Source: Macrothele yani (Eukaryota > Arthropoda > Arachnida > Araneae > Macrothelidae). From it: a DNA stretch of 64,000 bases. How positions within the stretch are numbered: the stretch's first letter is position 1; each line of letters opens with the position of its first letter. The stretch covers positions 75,416,971-75,480,970 of the forward strand of contig CM077022.1 in assembly GCA_039090855.1 (NCBI GenBank). Reading direction: 5' to 3'. The notes beneath the pieces were generated by a model that had not been told where the DNA came from, searched no databases, and saw nothing but the letters and a program-made list of their open reading frames with translations. Below, in pieces: positions 53,453 through 63,694 of the stretch. The translations under genes and the position numbers were made by a program.

Positions 53453-55281
53453 CATCATCATCATTGTCAACCATTATCAATCCACTGCTGGACGAAGGTC
53501 TCCCCAAGTTTCCTCCACAACGGTCTGTCTTGTGCCAGTCTCATCCATGTCACTCCCGCATACTTTCGAATTTCATCCACCCATCTTCCATGTGGTCTTC
53601 TTCTGGGTCTTTTCCTGTCCCTTGGAATCCAATCTAAAATTTCGGCTGTCCATCGATGGTCTGTTCTTCTGGCAGTATGTCCAGCCCATTGCCATTTCAG
53701 GGATTTAACTCTGATCATGATGTCTTCCACTCTTGTCATTTTTCGGATCCACGAGTTCCTCTTCTTATCTCTCCTGGTTACACCAAGTATGCACCTCTCC
53801 ATGCTGCTTTGAGTTGTCTGCAGCCTTTGTATGTCTCTTTTAGTTAAGGTCCACGTCTCTGCACCATACGTAAGCACTGGAAGGATGCATTGATCAAACA
53901 CTTTTCTTTTAAGACATAATGGCATATTGCTCTTGAAAATTATGCTGTTTCTTCCAAAAGCTCTCCAGGCAAGTTTTGTACGCCGATTAATTTCTTCATC
54001 AATGTGACCCTCACTTGATATCTGCTGTCCAAGATAAATGTAGGTGTCTGTTATCTCCAGCTTTTCCCCATCAATCGATAAATCTTCATTTCTTGTAAAA
54101 GCATTGTACATCACTTTTGTCTTCTGAAAGTTCATTTTTAATCCCACTTCTTTACTCTTGTCAGCAAGTTCCTGGATCATACTCTGTAGCTCTGATGGGG
54201 TAGTTGCAAAAATGACTATGTCATCAGCAAAACGAAGGTGGGTTAGATAATCTCCATTAATCTTTATCCCTTTGTTTTCCCAGTTCAGTGATTGAAAGAC
54301 ATTTTCCAATGTGGCATTAAAGAGCTTCGGAGATATGGTGTCACCTTGTCTCACTCCTTTTCCAATTTTTATGTGTGTTGTATTTTCAAACAGCCGAATC
54401 TTTGCACTTGCATTTTCATAGATGTTATTAATAATATTAATGTATGCATCTTCAATACCGCAGGATTTCAGAGCCATTGCAACTGCTGATGGTTTCACCG
54501 AATCAAAGGCTTTTTCATAATCGATAAAAGCCATGCACAATGGAAGTTCATATTCCCTCGCTCTTTCACTTAGTTCTCTCAGTACGTGGATATGATCTAT
54601 TGTGCTGTAGCCACTCCTGAATCCAGCTTGTTCTCTCGGTTGAGCCATGTCCAGTGTCACCTTCAAGCGGTGTGAAAGAACTTTAGTGAAGATTTTATAA
54701 ACCACTGATAGGAGGCTGATAGGTCTGTAGTTCCTGAGATCCTCAATGTCACCTTTTTTTATGTAGCAAGATCATTGTAGCGTTGTTCCAATTCTCAGGA
54801 ATTTTCCCTTCATTAAGGCATCGAGTGAAAATTTGGGCGAGTACTGTTTCGATTTCTCCACTTGCTTCTTGTATGATGTCTACAGTAATTCCATCTTCTC
54901 CTGGAGCTTTTCCCCGCTTCATGTTCTTGATTGCATGTGCAACTTCTGCTGGAAGAACTCTGGTACTGGTACCTTTCATGATGTCTGGAGTACATGTATC
55001 ATCCCTTTCTTATAATTTGGAGTAGAAATCTTTCACTCTTGTCAAAATTTCGCCTCTATTTCTTGTTACAGAACCATCTTCTTTTCTCAGTGCCATAATC
55101 TGTTTTTTTCCTTACTGAGATGTCCCTTTGCTATCTTTAGGCTTTGGTTATTTTCAAAGCAACCAAAGCCTAAAGATAGCAAAGGGACATCTCAGTAAGG
55201 GAAAAAAACAGATTATGGCACTGAGAAAAGAAGATGGTTCTGTAACAAGAAATAGAGGCGAAATTTTGACAAGAGTGAAAG
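53453..55281 (-). mobile_element. RTE retrotransposon copy with snap-back 5' end
   Basis: Minus-strand RTE from a (GAT)n tail at 53453 to its truncated 5' end near 55147, continued by an inverted duplicate of the last 125 bp or so (55155-55281). Possible 8-bp target duplication 'atgtatat' at 53445-53452 and 55282-55289. It is nearly identical to the 37.37-kb copy where they overlap. Confidence 0.88.
53467..55125 (-). pseudogene. RTE reverse transcriptase, long open segments
   Basis: The upstream segment (to about 54750) reads 'LTRVKDFYSKL', a stop-affected stretch, then 'EVAHAIKNMKRGKAPGEDGI' (RT fingers) and '[14 protein letters not shown]'. A shift near 54750 leads to '[13 protein letters not shown]', then 412 open residues from 54705: '[14 protein letters not shown]' (first Asp), '[14 protein letters not shown]', '[11 protein letters not shown]' (FADD), '[11 protein letters not shown]', '[15 protein letters not shown]', ending 'FVQQWIDNG'. 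The endonuclease is absent. The palm residues are intact, so this is the best RT template in the window, but it is truncated and frameshifted. Confidence 0.9.
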
Positions 55282-55283
55282 AT
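55021..55283. repeat. Inverted duplication at the RTE 5' end
   Basis: 'ctttcactcttgtcaaaatt' at 55030 and its complement near 55262-55281 begin arms of about 120 bp that close at 'ggctttggttattttcaaag|caaccaaagcc' near 55147. I see almost no differences between the arms. Confidence 0.9.
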
Positions 55284-55634
55284 GTATATATTCTTCCTTT
55301 TGTCTAAGATTCCTCAAATCAATTTCAAGGTGTGATAAAAATATCCAGACTGGTTGCATAAGTTCGAAATCGCGAGACACAGCACGAAGCGGTTTGGCAC
55401 AGGTTAACCTCGGAACCTACTTCGCATCAGGGACGTCCCTAGACTTTGAAATCAAGGTGGGCGAGTATTATTTTTGCTGGGGCAAGTTTGACTGCAAATC
55501 GTCATTAAAATTATTTCTCGGCGAAACAATGAAAGAAATAACTTTTAATGCTCTTCTGAAAATAGTACTGTACTTGAACAATTATTTAAAAGAAAAATGT
55601 TCTATTTATTTACGTAAATTTTAACGTCGTGACA

Positions 55635-56039
55635 AATGATCATATGTAGAGGATTTTAGGAAGGGAGTGTCTGACCCCAGGTCTTAAACAAACCTTAGAA
55701 CTAGGAGATTTGGGCTCGAGTGCCCGATAGGAAAGTGACACGGAAGCGAAGTAGAAAGGAGGAGGAAGACGCCCTTATTTATTACCGGGGGCCAGTACCC
55801 AAGGTCCGACGGCTTAACGTGCCCATCCGACGCTCGGCGGATATTTAGTGGATTGAGCGTTCGTATCTGCCTGGGATCGAACCTGAGGTCCTTTCCGCGG
55901 CAGTTCCGAACGTCCCCCACTATGCCACCAGCGGCAGTTCCGAACGTCCCCCACTATGCCACCCGCGGCAGTTCCGAACGTCCCCCACTAAGCCACCCGC
56001 GGCAGTTCCGAACGTCCCCCACTAAGCCACCCGCGGCCC
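55635..56039 (-). mobile_element. SINE-2, tRNA-derived, with multiplied A-box unit
   Basis: Perfect 13-bp target duplications 'taacgtcgtgaca' at 55622-55634 and 56040-56052. On the minus strand the 5' end repeats a 34-bp unit with A-box-like 'gtggcttagtgggggac' four times, then B box 'ggttcgatccc' (complement of 55873-55883), then a body of about 230 bp. It is unrelated to SINE-1 beyond the promoter boxes. The source tRNA is undetermined. Confidence 0.8.
55899..56034 (-). repeat. Four tandem 34-bp A-box units
   Basis: Units start at 55899, 55933, 55967 and 56001 with 'ggcagttccgaacgtccccc' and differ at only one or two bases (actatgcc / actaagcc; ccagc / cccgc). The period is exactly 34. Confidence 0.92.
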
Positions 56040-56460
56040 TAACGTCGTGACACAGACTCTCCTTCCTAACTTATACTTCCTTCAAATCAATGACCTTGCT
56101 TTGGACTCCTCAGACGTCAGCCACATTGCCCCGGTACAGGCTTAAGAGCGCTGGTTTAGGTTTAGACTCCTCTTGCGTGTTGAAATCCCCTACTTAGCAG
56201 AACAAACAGCAGAGCAGTTAGTAATGACCCCCTCTCGATGAATTCCTATTCACCCTCCTCATTCTCCCCTGGCCATACATACATGAAAAACGGATTTCGG
56301 ACAGTGGAGAACAATTACATTTTCCTGACCCTGCCGGTACTATTTTGATAACCTTCCTACGAAGAAGTAAACAACGCACTTCCTAAGGGAAAATACGTAG
56401 GTCTACCCAACGAAAAACAGGAGACTCATTATTACTTGGCAAAGTCCAGATTATACTATA

Positions 56461-57822
56461 CTGTGCAAATTAATTGGGACAAAGTAAAAAAATCACTCTT
56501 TTTTCCAAAACTATGCCTTTATATCCTTCTGTGCCTTGATGTACACTGATAAATACCTGTATTAGTATGAAGTATGTCCTCCTTTAGCAGAAATGACCTC
56601 TTGAATTCGTTTTGGCATTGACTCCACTAATTGAGTGCTCATATTTTTGACTTCATAATCGTGGAACCACACTTTTATAGCATTCGTTATCATGCGTTCT
56701 TTGGTTGTACAGTACAGTCCATTTTACCTAAACGTCTCTTCAAAATATTCCACAAGTTTTCTATGGGATTTAAGTCTGGTGAATTTCCAGGCCAATCAAG
56801 CAAATGAATTTGATTTTCCAGCATGAAATTCTTGACCAATTTCGAATTGTGACATGGAGCCAAGACATGTTGAAATGTCCCGTCAAAAGTTTGCAAGAAT
56901 GGAACAATCCTACGTTGTAATATTTCTACGTACTTGGCTGAATTCATCATACCTTGAACAGGAATTAAGCTTCCAGTGCCATTTGATGTGAAAAAACTCC
57001 AAAATATATGTTTCAGAGGGTGTTTTACAGTTTGTTTCACATGCTCAGGTCTTAAGGGTTCACAGTTGCTTCGTCTAACGACATTTGCTTGGTAACCCTG
57101 TAGAAATAAATGAGTTTCATCACTGAAAATTAACTTTTTCTAGTCGTCAGCAGTCCATGATTTATATTTTTTGGCTCATGCTAAACGTTTTATCTTCATT
57201 TTCGCATTCAATTATTGTTTTTTCTTGGTCTTCTTGCCCACTTCCAGAAAGCCTACGGCGTACAGTTGAATCATTAACATCACAACCACTAGCCAATAAA
57301 TCTCTTTGAAGGTCGGTGCTTTTTTTTTTATTATACATTTTACTATTTCTGATTAGATATTTATCGGTTCGTGGAGTTGTTTTTCGTTTTCTTCCACATT
57401 TACCTCTCCTTTTTGGAGACGATGATCCAGATGCATTGTATCGCGTAAGCAGTCCTGATACACTTGATTTGTCTACACCAACTGCAGAAGCGATATCTCT
57501 CACTTTCATAGAAGTGTGATCCTTCAGAGCAATTATTTTTGCACGCTTCCTTGGGGAAATATCCATTTTTTAATACACGAAAGCAACACGTACTCACAGA
57601 GAGCAAAAACTAACATCCACTTGTCACACACTAAAGCTCACAACTGAAGCTAAAGTGCCTATTTCCTGTTTAAAACCGGTCAAACCACATTCTCACTATC
57701 AAGTTCTAACAGTCACACCACCTCACAGCTGATAAAACCGGTTTACGTGGGTTTCCGACATCAACTGACGATCACATTAGAATTCTGAGAATAAAATAGC
57801 TTGTCCCAATTAATTTGCATGG
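56461..57822 (-). mobile_element. Tc1/Tc3-like transposon in hAT-N1 copy A
   Basis: The ends 'ctgtgcaaattaattgggac' and complement of 'gtcccaattaatttgcatgg'. TA duplications at 56459-56460 and 57823-57824. Length 1362 bp. Confidence 0.9.
56562..57566 (-). pseudogene. Tc1/Tc3-family transposase, catalytic Asp lost
   Basis: 'MDISPRKRAKIIALKDHTSM' begins at 57566, then HTH 'VRDIASAVGVDKSSVSGLL' and a basic patch 'GKCGRKRKTTPRTDKYLI'. 'DVNDSTVRRRLSGSG' ends the DNA-binding part. The middle is frameshifted. From 57040 'HIFWSFFTSNGTGSLIPVQG' and 'FQHVLAPCHNSKLV' follow; the usual Asp before 'LAPCH' is Val. Then comes 'WPGNSPDLNPIENLWN', with Glu 34 residues after that position. The C-terminus 'SAKGGHTSY' closes at 56562. 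It is inactive. Confidence 0.87.
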
Positions 57823-58149
57823 TATAGTAATTTAAAGTTAAAAAAAAATGGCACGTCTTGAACTGGGCGGGCGGTAGGGTGGGCAAGAAGAATTTTAGGG
57901 TGGGTTCCCGATCAACCTCGCATTCACTTGGCGACGTCCCTACTACGCATGTGCCGTGAGTCACGTCTCACCTGCTCGCCCGTTTTTTTTAGCGTCTTTT
58001 TTAGCTTAATATCACACTTATTGAAGCAATTCAGTTTTGTAACAAAAAGATTTGCATATTTATTTTGAGTAGTCCCTACGTATGTGTGCCCGAATGAACT
58101 ACCGATTTGGGGACGCACCGCCCTTTTGTCCTCAAGTCGGTGTCCCGAT

Positions 58150-59465
58150 ATCTGGTCACCTTAGGTATAGTCACTTTTTCAAGTTACGCATAGATTTTCC
58201 GCCAGCGGGTGTATATGTATATCTTATTTTTGTCAATATCTCTTCTTGTAATGGTCCGATTTGAAAAATTCCTTCTTTATTGGATAGACCTTCTGGTGCG
58301 ACATGTTTTTCATATAATTTCAAAATTTTCAGGTAATTCATAGACTTTCCGCTGGGGGCGTACAGGTAAATTGCTTTTCCCCCGATATCTCTGCTTCTAA
58401 AACTCCGATTTGAAAAATTATTTCTGCAGCGGGGAGGATACAGCTCCTGATGGGAAACCTTTCGCATATAATTTCTATTTTTTGGTAAAAAATGGTTCAG
58501 CTACCAGGGGGCGTAAGTCTTAATTTCCGCTTCTGATGTGTTTGCAGCAAAACCTGAGCTCCTAATAACCCGACTGAAAAAAATTCGTTTGTGGATGGAT
58601 ATTACCCACGTCGATAAAGCTTTTCGGAATATTTTCTTCTTAAAATAACGCATGGTTTCTCCGTCAGGGGAGTAGATGTATATCTTATTTTTGTCAATAT
58701 CTCTACTTCTAGGAGTCCGATTTGAAAAATTTCTTCATCGTTGGATAGCGTTTACGGTGCGAAATGTTTTTTATACAATTTCAAAAATTTTTTAAGTAAA
58801 TCATAGACTTTCCGCTAGAGGGCGTTAAGGTAAATTGCGTTTTTCCCGATATTTCTGGTTCCAAAATTCCGATCTGAAAAATTCTTCCTGTATCGCATAC
58901 AGCTGCTGATGGGAAATGTTTTTATATAATTTCTAATATTTGGTAAAGAATGGTTTGGCCACCAGGGGCATAAGTGTTAATTTCTGCTTCTGATGTATTT
59001 GCAGCAAAATCTGAGCTCCTGAAAACTCGACTGAAAAAATTCTTTCCTGGACTGATATAGCTCACATCGAGAAACCTTTTGAGAACACTTTCTTCTTAAA
59101 ATAATGCATGTTTTTTTCCAGCCAGGGGCGTGGATGCATATCTTATATTTGTGGATATCTCTGTTTCTAAGTGCCCGATTTGAAAAATTCTTTCTTTGTT
59201 GGAGAGCGTTTCCGCTGCGGAATTTTTCTCATGTAATTTCAAAATTTTCTTAACGCACAAGTCTGTAACCAGAGGGCGTAAGTTTCCGTTTACAGTAATA
59301 TCTGCGAAATTAAAAACCCGATTGAAAAACTTCTTTCTTAGGTCAGGTACTGTTTTCCATACCAGTTCCGTTGATTTTGAATAGCTTTGATAAATTTAAT
59401 TCGCATCAGAACGGATTCAAAAGACGTGCTCATTACACCCGAAAATTCGATGTCCTCTTTCTTGG
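58150..59465 (+). repeat. Tandem array: 8 monomers of 143-165 bp in a 3-monomer higher-order repeat
   Basis: The anchor 'ccgatttgaaaaatt' or a variant occurs at 58256, 58405, 58570, 58717, 58869, 59027, 59175 and 59318. Every third monomer is most alike: 58256 to 58717 to 59175 are 461 and 458 bp apart, 58405 to 58869 is 464. Each unit ends near 'ccgctagagggcgt' or 'ccaggggcgta'. The array ends in a unique tail shared with the 23.7-kb locus. Confidence 0.88.
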
Positions 59466-59539
59466 ATTTTTTTTTTTTTAACAGTAGTGCTTTGTTCTTA
59501 CGTGTGTGAAGCTGTTCGTCGCATTTGTCATATCGGAAA

Positions 59540-60430
59540 AAATTGATCAACGAATTTGCATCAGATTTTATCAAAAACTTCCAAAGACACATATTTAAAG
59601 TTACAGAAAGCTTACGAGGAGGATTGCTTGAATCGTGCACAAGTTTATTTATTTATTTTTTTGATTGGAGGTTTAACGACCACCGTGAGCAACTCAATGG
59701 GATATAAGCGGTCGCCCGTCACTAATTTAGGGTCACTGGTTTCAGAGAAGGGAGAGAGCCAGTGCCGTAAGACAAACACAACATTCATGCCTCACCGGGA
59801 TTCGAACCCGTACCCCTTTCGGACGAATGATCAGAGGACATCGCTTAGACCACTGCGCCACCGGGGCGGCACACAAGTTTATGGGTGGTATGAACGTTTT
59901 AAAAATGGCCGTGAAAGTGCAGAAATTGATGAACGGTCTGGGAGACCAGCAACGAGCAAAAGTGAAAATAATGTCGAACTTGTGCGCACATGCGCGGGAA
60001 AATCGCTGAATCGCTATTCGTGAGTTATCTGAAGACTTCAGCATTAGTTTCGGTTCATTTCAGTCGATTCTTACGAATGATTTGGGTATAAGACGCGTCT
60101 CACGCAAATTTGTGCCAAAATTGCTGAAAAAATAAGGCCTGTGTTTCAAGTGCTATAGTGACCTGTTTGCGTGCGTCAAATACGACGAAATCATTTTAAC
60201 AACTGGTGGTGAAGCGTGGGTTTATGGGTATGATCCCAAAACCAGTGGGAAATGGCGATCTATAAACGGCCCTGGAAGCTATCTCGTGCGGCCCACTTTT
60301 GTGAAAAATTATCAAGGTATCACATCCCTAAAAATACATGTCAGCATAACCGTTTACTGTGTAATCAACTTTTCAACACAGTTCTACGAATAATTGCAGT
60401 TTTTTGTATTGAGACAAATATTAACAACAT
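59540..60430 (+). pseudogene. Mariner transposase relic, split by a SINE
   Basis: 'LQKAYEEDCLNRAQVY' (to 59648) continues after the SINE with 'GWYERFKNGRESAEIDERSG', 'RPATSKSENNVELVR'. Later come 'ELSEDFSISFGSFQSIL', 'LGIRRVSRKFVPKLLKK', and 'TGGEAWVYGYDPKTSGKW', where mariner has 'GDE.W.Y.YDPE.K'. The first catalytic Asp is Gly. The C-terminal half has decayed and a second SINE follows. This is mariner (DD34D group), distinct from the Tc1 elements. Confidence 0.78.
59649..59871 (-). mobile_element. SINE-1 copy inside the mariner relic
   Basis: Target duplications 'cacaagtttat' at 59638-59648 and 59872-59882 are perfect. Full-length copy, minus orientation, with A and B boxes. Removing it rejoins the mariner reading frame, which dates it after the mariner insertion. 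Confidence 0.92.
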
Positions 60431-60438
60431 TTTACTGA

Positions 60439-60651
60439 TTTTTTTTTTTTGGTTGGAGGTTTAACGACCACCGTGAGCAACTCAATGGGCTATAAGCAGT
60501 CACCCGTCCCTAATTTAGGGTCACTGGTTCCAGGGAAGGGAGAGAGCCAGTGCCGTAAGACAAACACAACATCCATGCCTCACCGGGATTCGAACCCGGA
60601 CCCCGTTCGGACGAATGATCAGAGGCCATCGCTTAGACCACTGCGCCACCG
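60439..60651 (-). mobile_element. SINE-1 copy, 5' end clipped
   Basis: Minus orientation. The head stops at 'gcgccaccg', missing 'gggcggc'. A 7-bp duplication 'ttactga' lies at 60432-60438 and 60654-60660, and 'attactga' is repeated once more. The body is almost identical to the consensus. Confidence 0.88.
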
Positions 60652-60886
60652 AATTACTGAATTACTGAATTTCCTGGATCGCAGATCAGCAAAATTACTT
60701 CAGTTGCTGAGAAGCAACAGACAAGGTACGTTCTCCGAGTGATACTGTCGAAGACTTGATTCCATTCTTATGAATTTTATCGCGATAACTGAATTCAGAA
60801 TTTGTAATAGAGTCTTCACTTTTAGTGAGAACGGAAATCCAAATATCAGGGATGTCGCCAAGGGGATGCGAGGGTGGACTCTAGCC

Positions 60887-61683
60887 CATTGGCGCACCCA
60901 CGGAGATTAAGAACGACGTACGTCACAAATTAAACATTCAAATATATTATTTTACGTATTCAAAAAATTACGTAGTGTCCGACTATTACGTGGTATCTTC
61001 TTCCCAAAGAGATTAAGAGCGACGTACGTCACAAATTAAACATTCAAATATATTATTTTACGTATTCAAAAAATTACGTAGTGTCCGACTATTACGTGGT
61101 ATCTTCTTCCCAAAGAGATTAAGAGCGACGTACGTCACAAATTAAACATTCAAAAATATTATTTTATATGTTAAAAAAATTACATAGTGTCTTACTATTA
61201 CGTGGTGTCTTCTTCCCAAAGCCCTCAAAGGGATTAAGAGCGACGTACGTCACAAATTAAACATTCAAAAATATTATTTTATATGTTCAAAATATTACAT
61301 AGTGTCTTCTTCCCAAAGCCATAAAGAGATTAAGAGCGACGAACGTGACAAATTAAACCTTCAAAAACATTATTTTACATATTCAAAAAATTGCATAGTG
61401 TGTGACATACTGTTTTCTATTACATAGTGTCTTCTTCCTAAAGAGATTAAGAGCGACGTACGTCACAAATGAAACATTCAAAAATATTATTTTACATGTT
61501 CAAAAAATTACACAGTGTCTTCTATTACATGGTGTCCTTCCCAAAGCTCCCAAAAGATTAAGAGCGACGTACGCCACAACCGTATATAAACTATAGGCGT
61601 ACACTATATATATGTGCACACATTGTGTACGTATAGTATATATATGTAGCCCCCTCCAACAAGAATTCCTGGGTGCGCCACTG
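60887..61683. mobile_element. hAT element filled by a minisatellite
   Basis: The ends 'cattggcgcaccca' and complement 'cagtggcgcaccca' differ at one base. Perfect 8-bp duplications 'ctctagcc' at 60879-60886 and 61684-61691. Most of the interior is a tandem repeat; there is no transposase. Confidence 0.9.
60903..61580 (+). repeat. Minisatellite, seven units of 96-117 bp
   Basis: Units start with 'gagattaagagcgacgtacg' at 60903, 61009, 61115, 61230, 61326, 61443 and 61554. Each holds the palindrome 'gacgtacgtc' and 'attacgtagtgtc' or a variant. The first two periods are exactly 106 bp and nearly identical; later units diverge. Confidence 0.92.
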
Positions 61684-62818
61684 CTCTAGCCCACCCTGCC
61701 GCCCACCCAGTTCAACAAGTGCCATATTTAATTTCTGTTAACTTGAAAATATAATCTAAAATTTGCCAAGGAATAATGACTCTGTATTTCTCGTTGTGTA
61801 GCACTACGTATTTTCCCTTAGGAAGTGCGTTGTTAACGTCTCTGTAGAAAGGTTATCAAATAACTTCCGCAGGGCCATGAAAATTAAATTGTTCTCCACT
61901 CGAAAATATCCTAAATTTAAGCATTTTTTCAAGTTAGTATGATCAGAGGCGAATGAAGAGGGTGAATAGGAATGCACTGAGATCATTAGTAATTGTTCTG
62001 CTGTTGTTAGAGGTCATTAGTAATTGCTCTGCTGTTTGTTCGTGCTATACTAAGTAGGGGATTCCAACACGGAAACTGGAGTCTAAAGCTATACCAGCGC
62101 TCTTAAGGCTGCCCTAAGGCAATGAAGGAGCAGGATCAGGCTGACGACTGCTTTGGAAAAGATGAGTGCAAGACAATGTTGCTGGCTTGAAGGAAAGGAG
62201 TTAAGGAGGGGAAAGGTATTATCAGCGTGTCCTTATTTCCCCTCAGCCCTAATCCACGAAATCACACCTTTCTCCTAGGCATGAAATTTTCTTTTAATCA
62301 GGGCGTGTTACTGGTGCTGATGGCAGTATGTCATGTTTATTATCCGGGTATGTAACTCTTTAGGTTTTACTAATTTTATTTAAAATGGATGGACGGAGCA
62401 TTAGCAAAAGATGACTCGAAACTTTAGTTTCTTTTCTATTTCGAAAAGTGCAAAAAGCTTGAGACAGTTCCAAAATTAATAAGTATGTATCCAGGAGGAA
62501 GGGGGGGGTCGCACGACTACCTTCGTAGCCTGTAGAAAAAGGAAAACAAATTCTTTCTTTCAGTGTTTCTTAAATAAAGTTGCTATCAATCTTGCCCCAG
62601 CAAAAATAATACTCGCCCACCCGTCGCCCATCTTGATTTCGAAGTCTAGCGTCCCTGCCAAATATGCCCCAATTTTTTTTTTAAGACTTACTTATCATTA
62701 AAGAAATATTTACAAAAAAATTCTTAAAAAAATCAACAATGTCCAGAATTGCAAGAATCGCAGTGCAGATCTATAAAGTGAGAGAAATTAATGAACGCGA
62801 AAATTAATTTTTACTTAA

Positions 62819-63626
62819 AAGGTATCCCACTACGTTGGGGGCACTTTTTTAAAAAAAATGCAAGAATGGGTAATTTCTTTTTATTATTTTTTTTTTTAGG
62901 GAGGTTAGCACAGAAAAACACATAAACGTTGGGAAAATAATGATATCAATATATATTTTCAAGAAATTGGAAAATTTGTGAAAAAATTTAAGGAAATATG
63001 TCGTTTACGGTAAATGCTCTAAATAAAAACGTTACAGATATATGATGGCATTTTTTGTATCAGTATATGCGCATGACTATTATCTATGGGTAAGTGATGT
63101 TCCTAAACATTGCATTTTTTGCATCAGTATATGCGCATGACTATTATCTATGCAGTGAACTAAAAAGGTAAGTGATGTTCCTAAACACTGCTAAGATACA
63201 CTCATTCCTACATGCATTAGTTTGAATTTTCGACAAATTTCTTCACTATGTTGAATATAAATAGCTATAACCTAACTTTTAATTGACAAACAGCAAAACT
63301 TTTAGTTCACTGCATGCACAACATTGTAAGAAAGATGTGTACCAAGTTTCATCAATTTATTTTACATACTTTTTTCAGTTATCAGGTTTTCCGTAGAGTT
63401 CAGGACGAAAATCTCATTATGCAAAAAACGCGTTTCAAGTGTCACTTCCCGTTCGTTTGGCACCTGGGTTTAGATATTCCGATTGCTATAACTCTGTATT
63501 TATTCATCATTGACAAGAAACAAAGGCAGTTTAGGAATCCTAAAGAATTGGGCTTTAAAATGAACGCATATTTACAAAATGTGAAATTTGGCCCAAAACG
63601 ATCTTTTCAACGTAGTTGGATACCTT
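62819..63626. mobile_element. MITE-like element with TTAA flanks
   Basis: 'aaggtatcccactacgttg' at 62819 and the complement of 'caacgtagttggatacctt' ending at 63626 are inverted ends with one mismatch. TTAA lies at 62815-62818 and 63627-63630. TTAA is the piggyBac target, but these ends do not start with CCC, so the superfamily is unsure. An internal open frame from 63314 is unrecognised. Confidence 0.6.
63048..63190 (+). repeat. Tandem duplication of about 64 bp
   Basis: 'gcattttttgtatcagtata' at 63048 recurs at 63112 with one change. Both continue 'tgcgcatgactattatctat' and 'ggtaagtgatgttcctaaac', the second with a 15-bp insert. Confidence 0.85.
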
Positions 63627-63694
63627 TTAAAGGTGGTTCCACTTAAAATCGCCTTATGTTTCCAATGGTAAAACTTCTTTTCATATTTTCTTCA

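Larger units (their letters stand above)
55428..57942 (+). mobile_element. hAT-N1 family, copy A, with two nested insertions
   Basis: It starts 'cagggacgtccctagac' and ends 'ttggcgacgtccctA' (complement TAGGGACGTCGCC). It is flanked by 8-bp repeats 'cttcgcat' (55420-55427) and 'ctacgcat' (57943-57950), one difference. It contains a SINE-2 (55635-56039) and a Tc1 element (56461-57822). The remaining sequence has no transposase frame. Confidence 0.85.
60847..62657 (-). mobile_element. hAT-N1 family, copy D, with nested hAT
   Basis: It starts 'cagggatgtcgccaagggg' and ends 'gaagtctagcgtccctg'. Perfect 8-bp duplications 'ccaaatat' at 60839-60846 and 62658-62665. It is homologous in inverse orientation to copy A (ends, 'cctaagggaaaatacgtag', 'ttttgctggggcaag'). 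A second hAT is inserted at 60887-61683. The net length is about 1.0 kb with no coding frame. Confidence 0.9.

Noticed and set aside
55684..56050. Short open frames over the SINE-2 tandem units (repeated 'RQFRTSPT')
   Set aside because: They simply translate the 34-bp A-box repeat.
60903..61580. A CRISPR array
   Set aside because: Whole units of about 106 bp repeat without unique spacers, and the array sits inside hAT ends.
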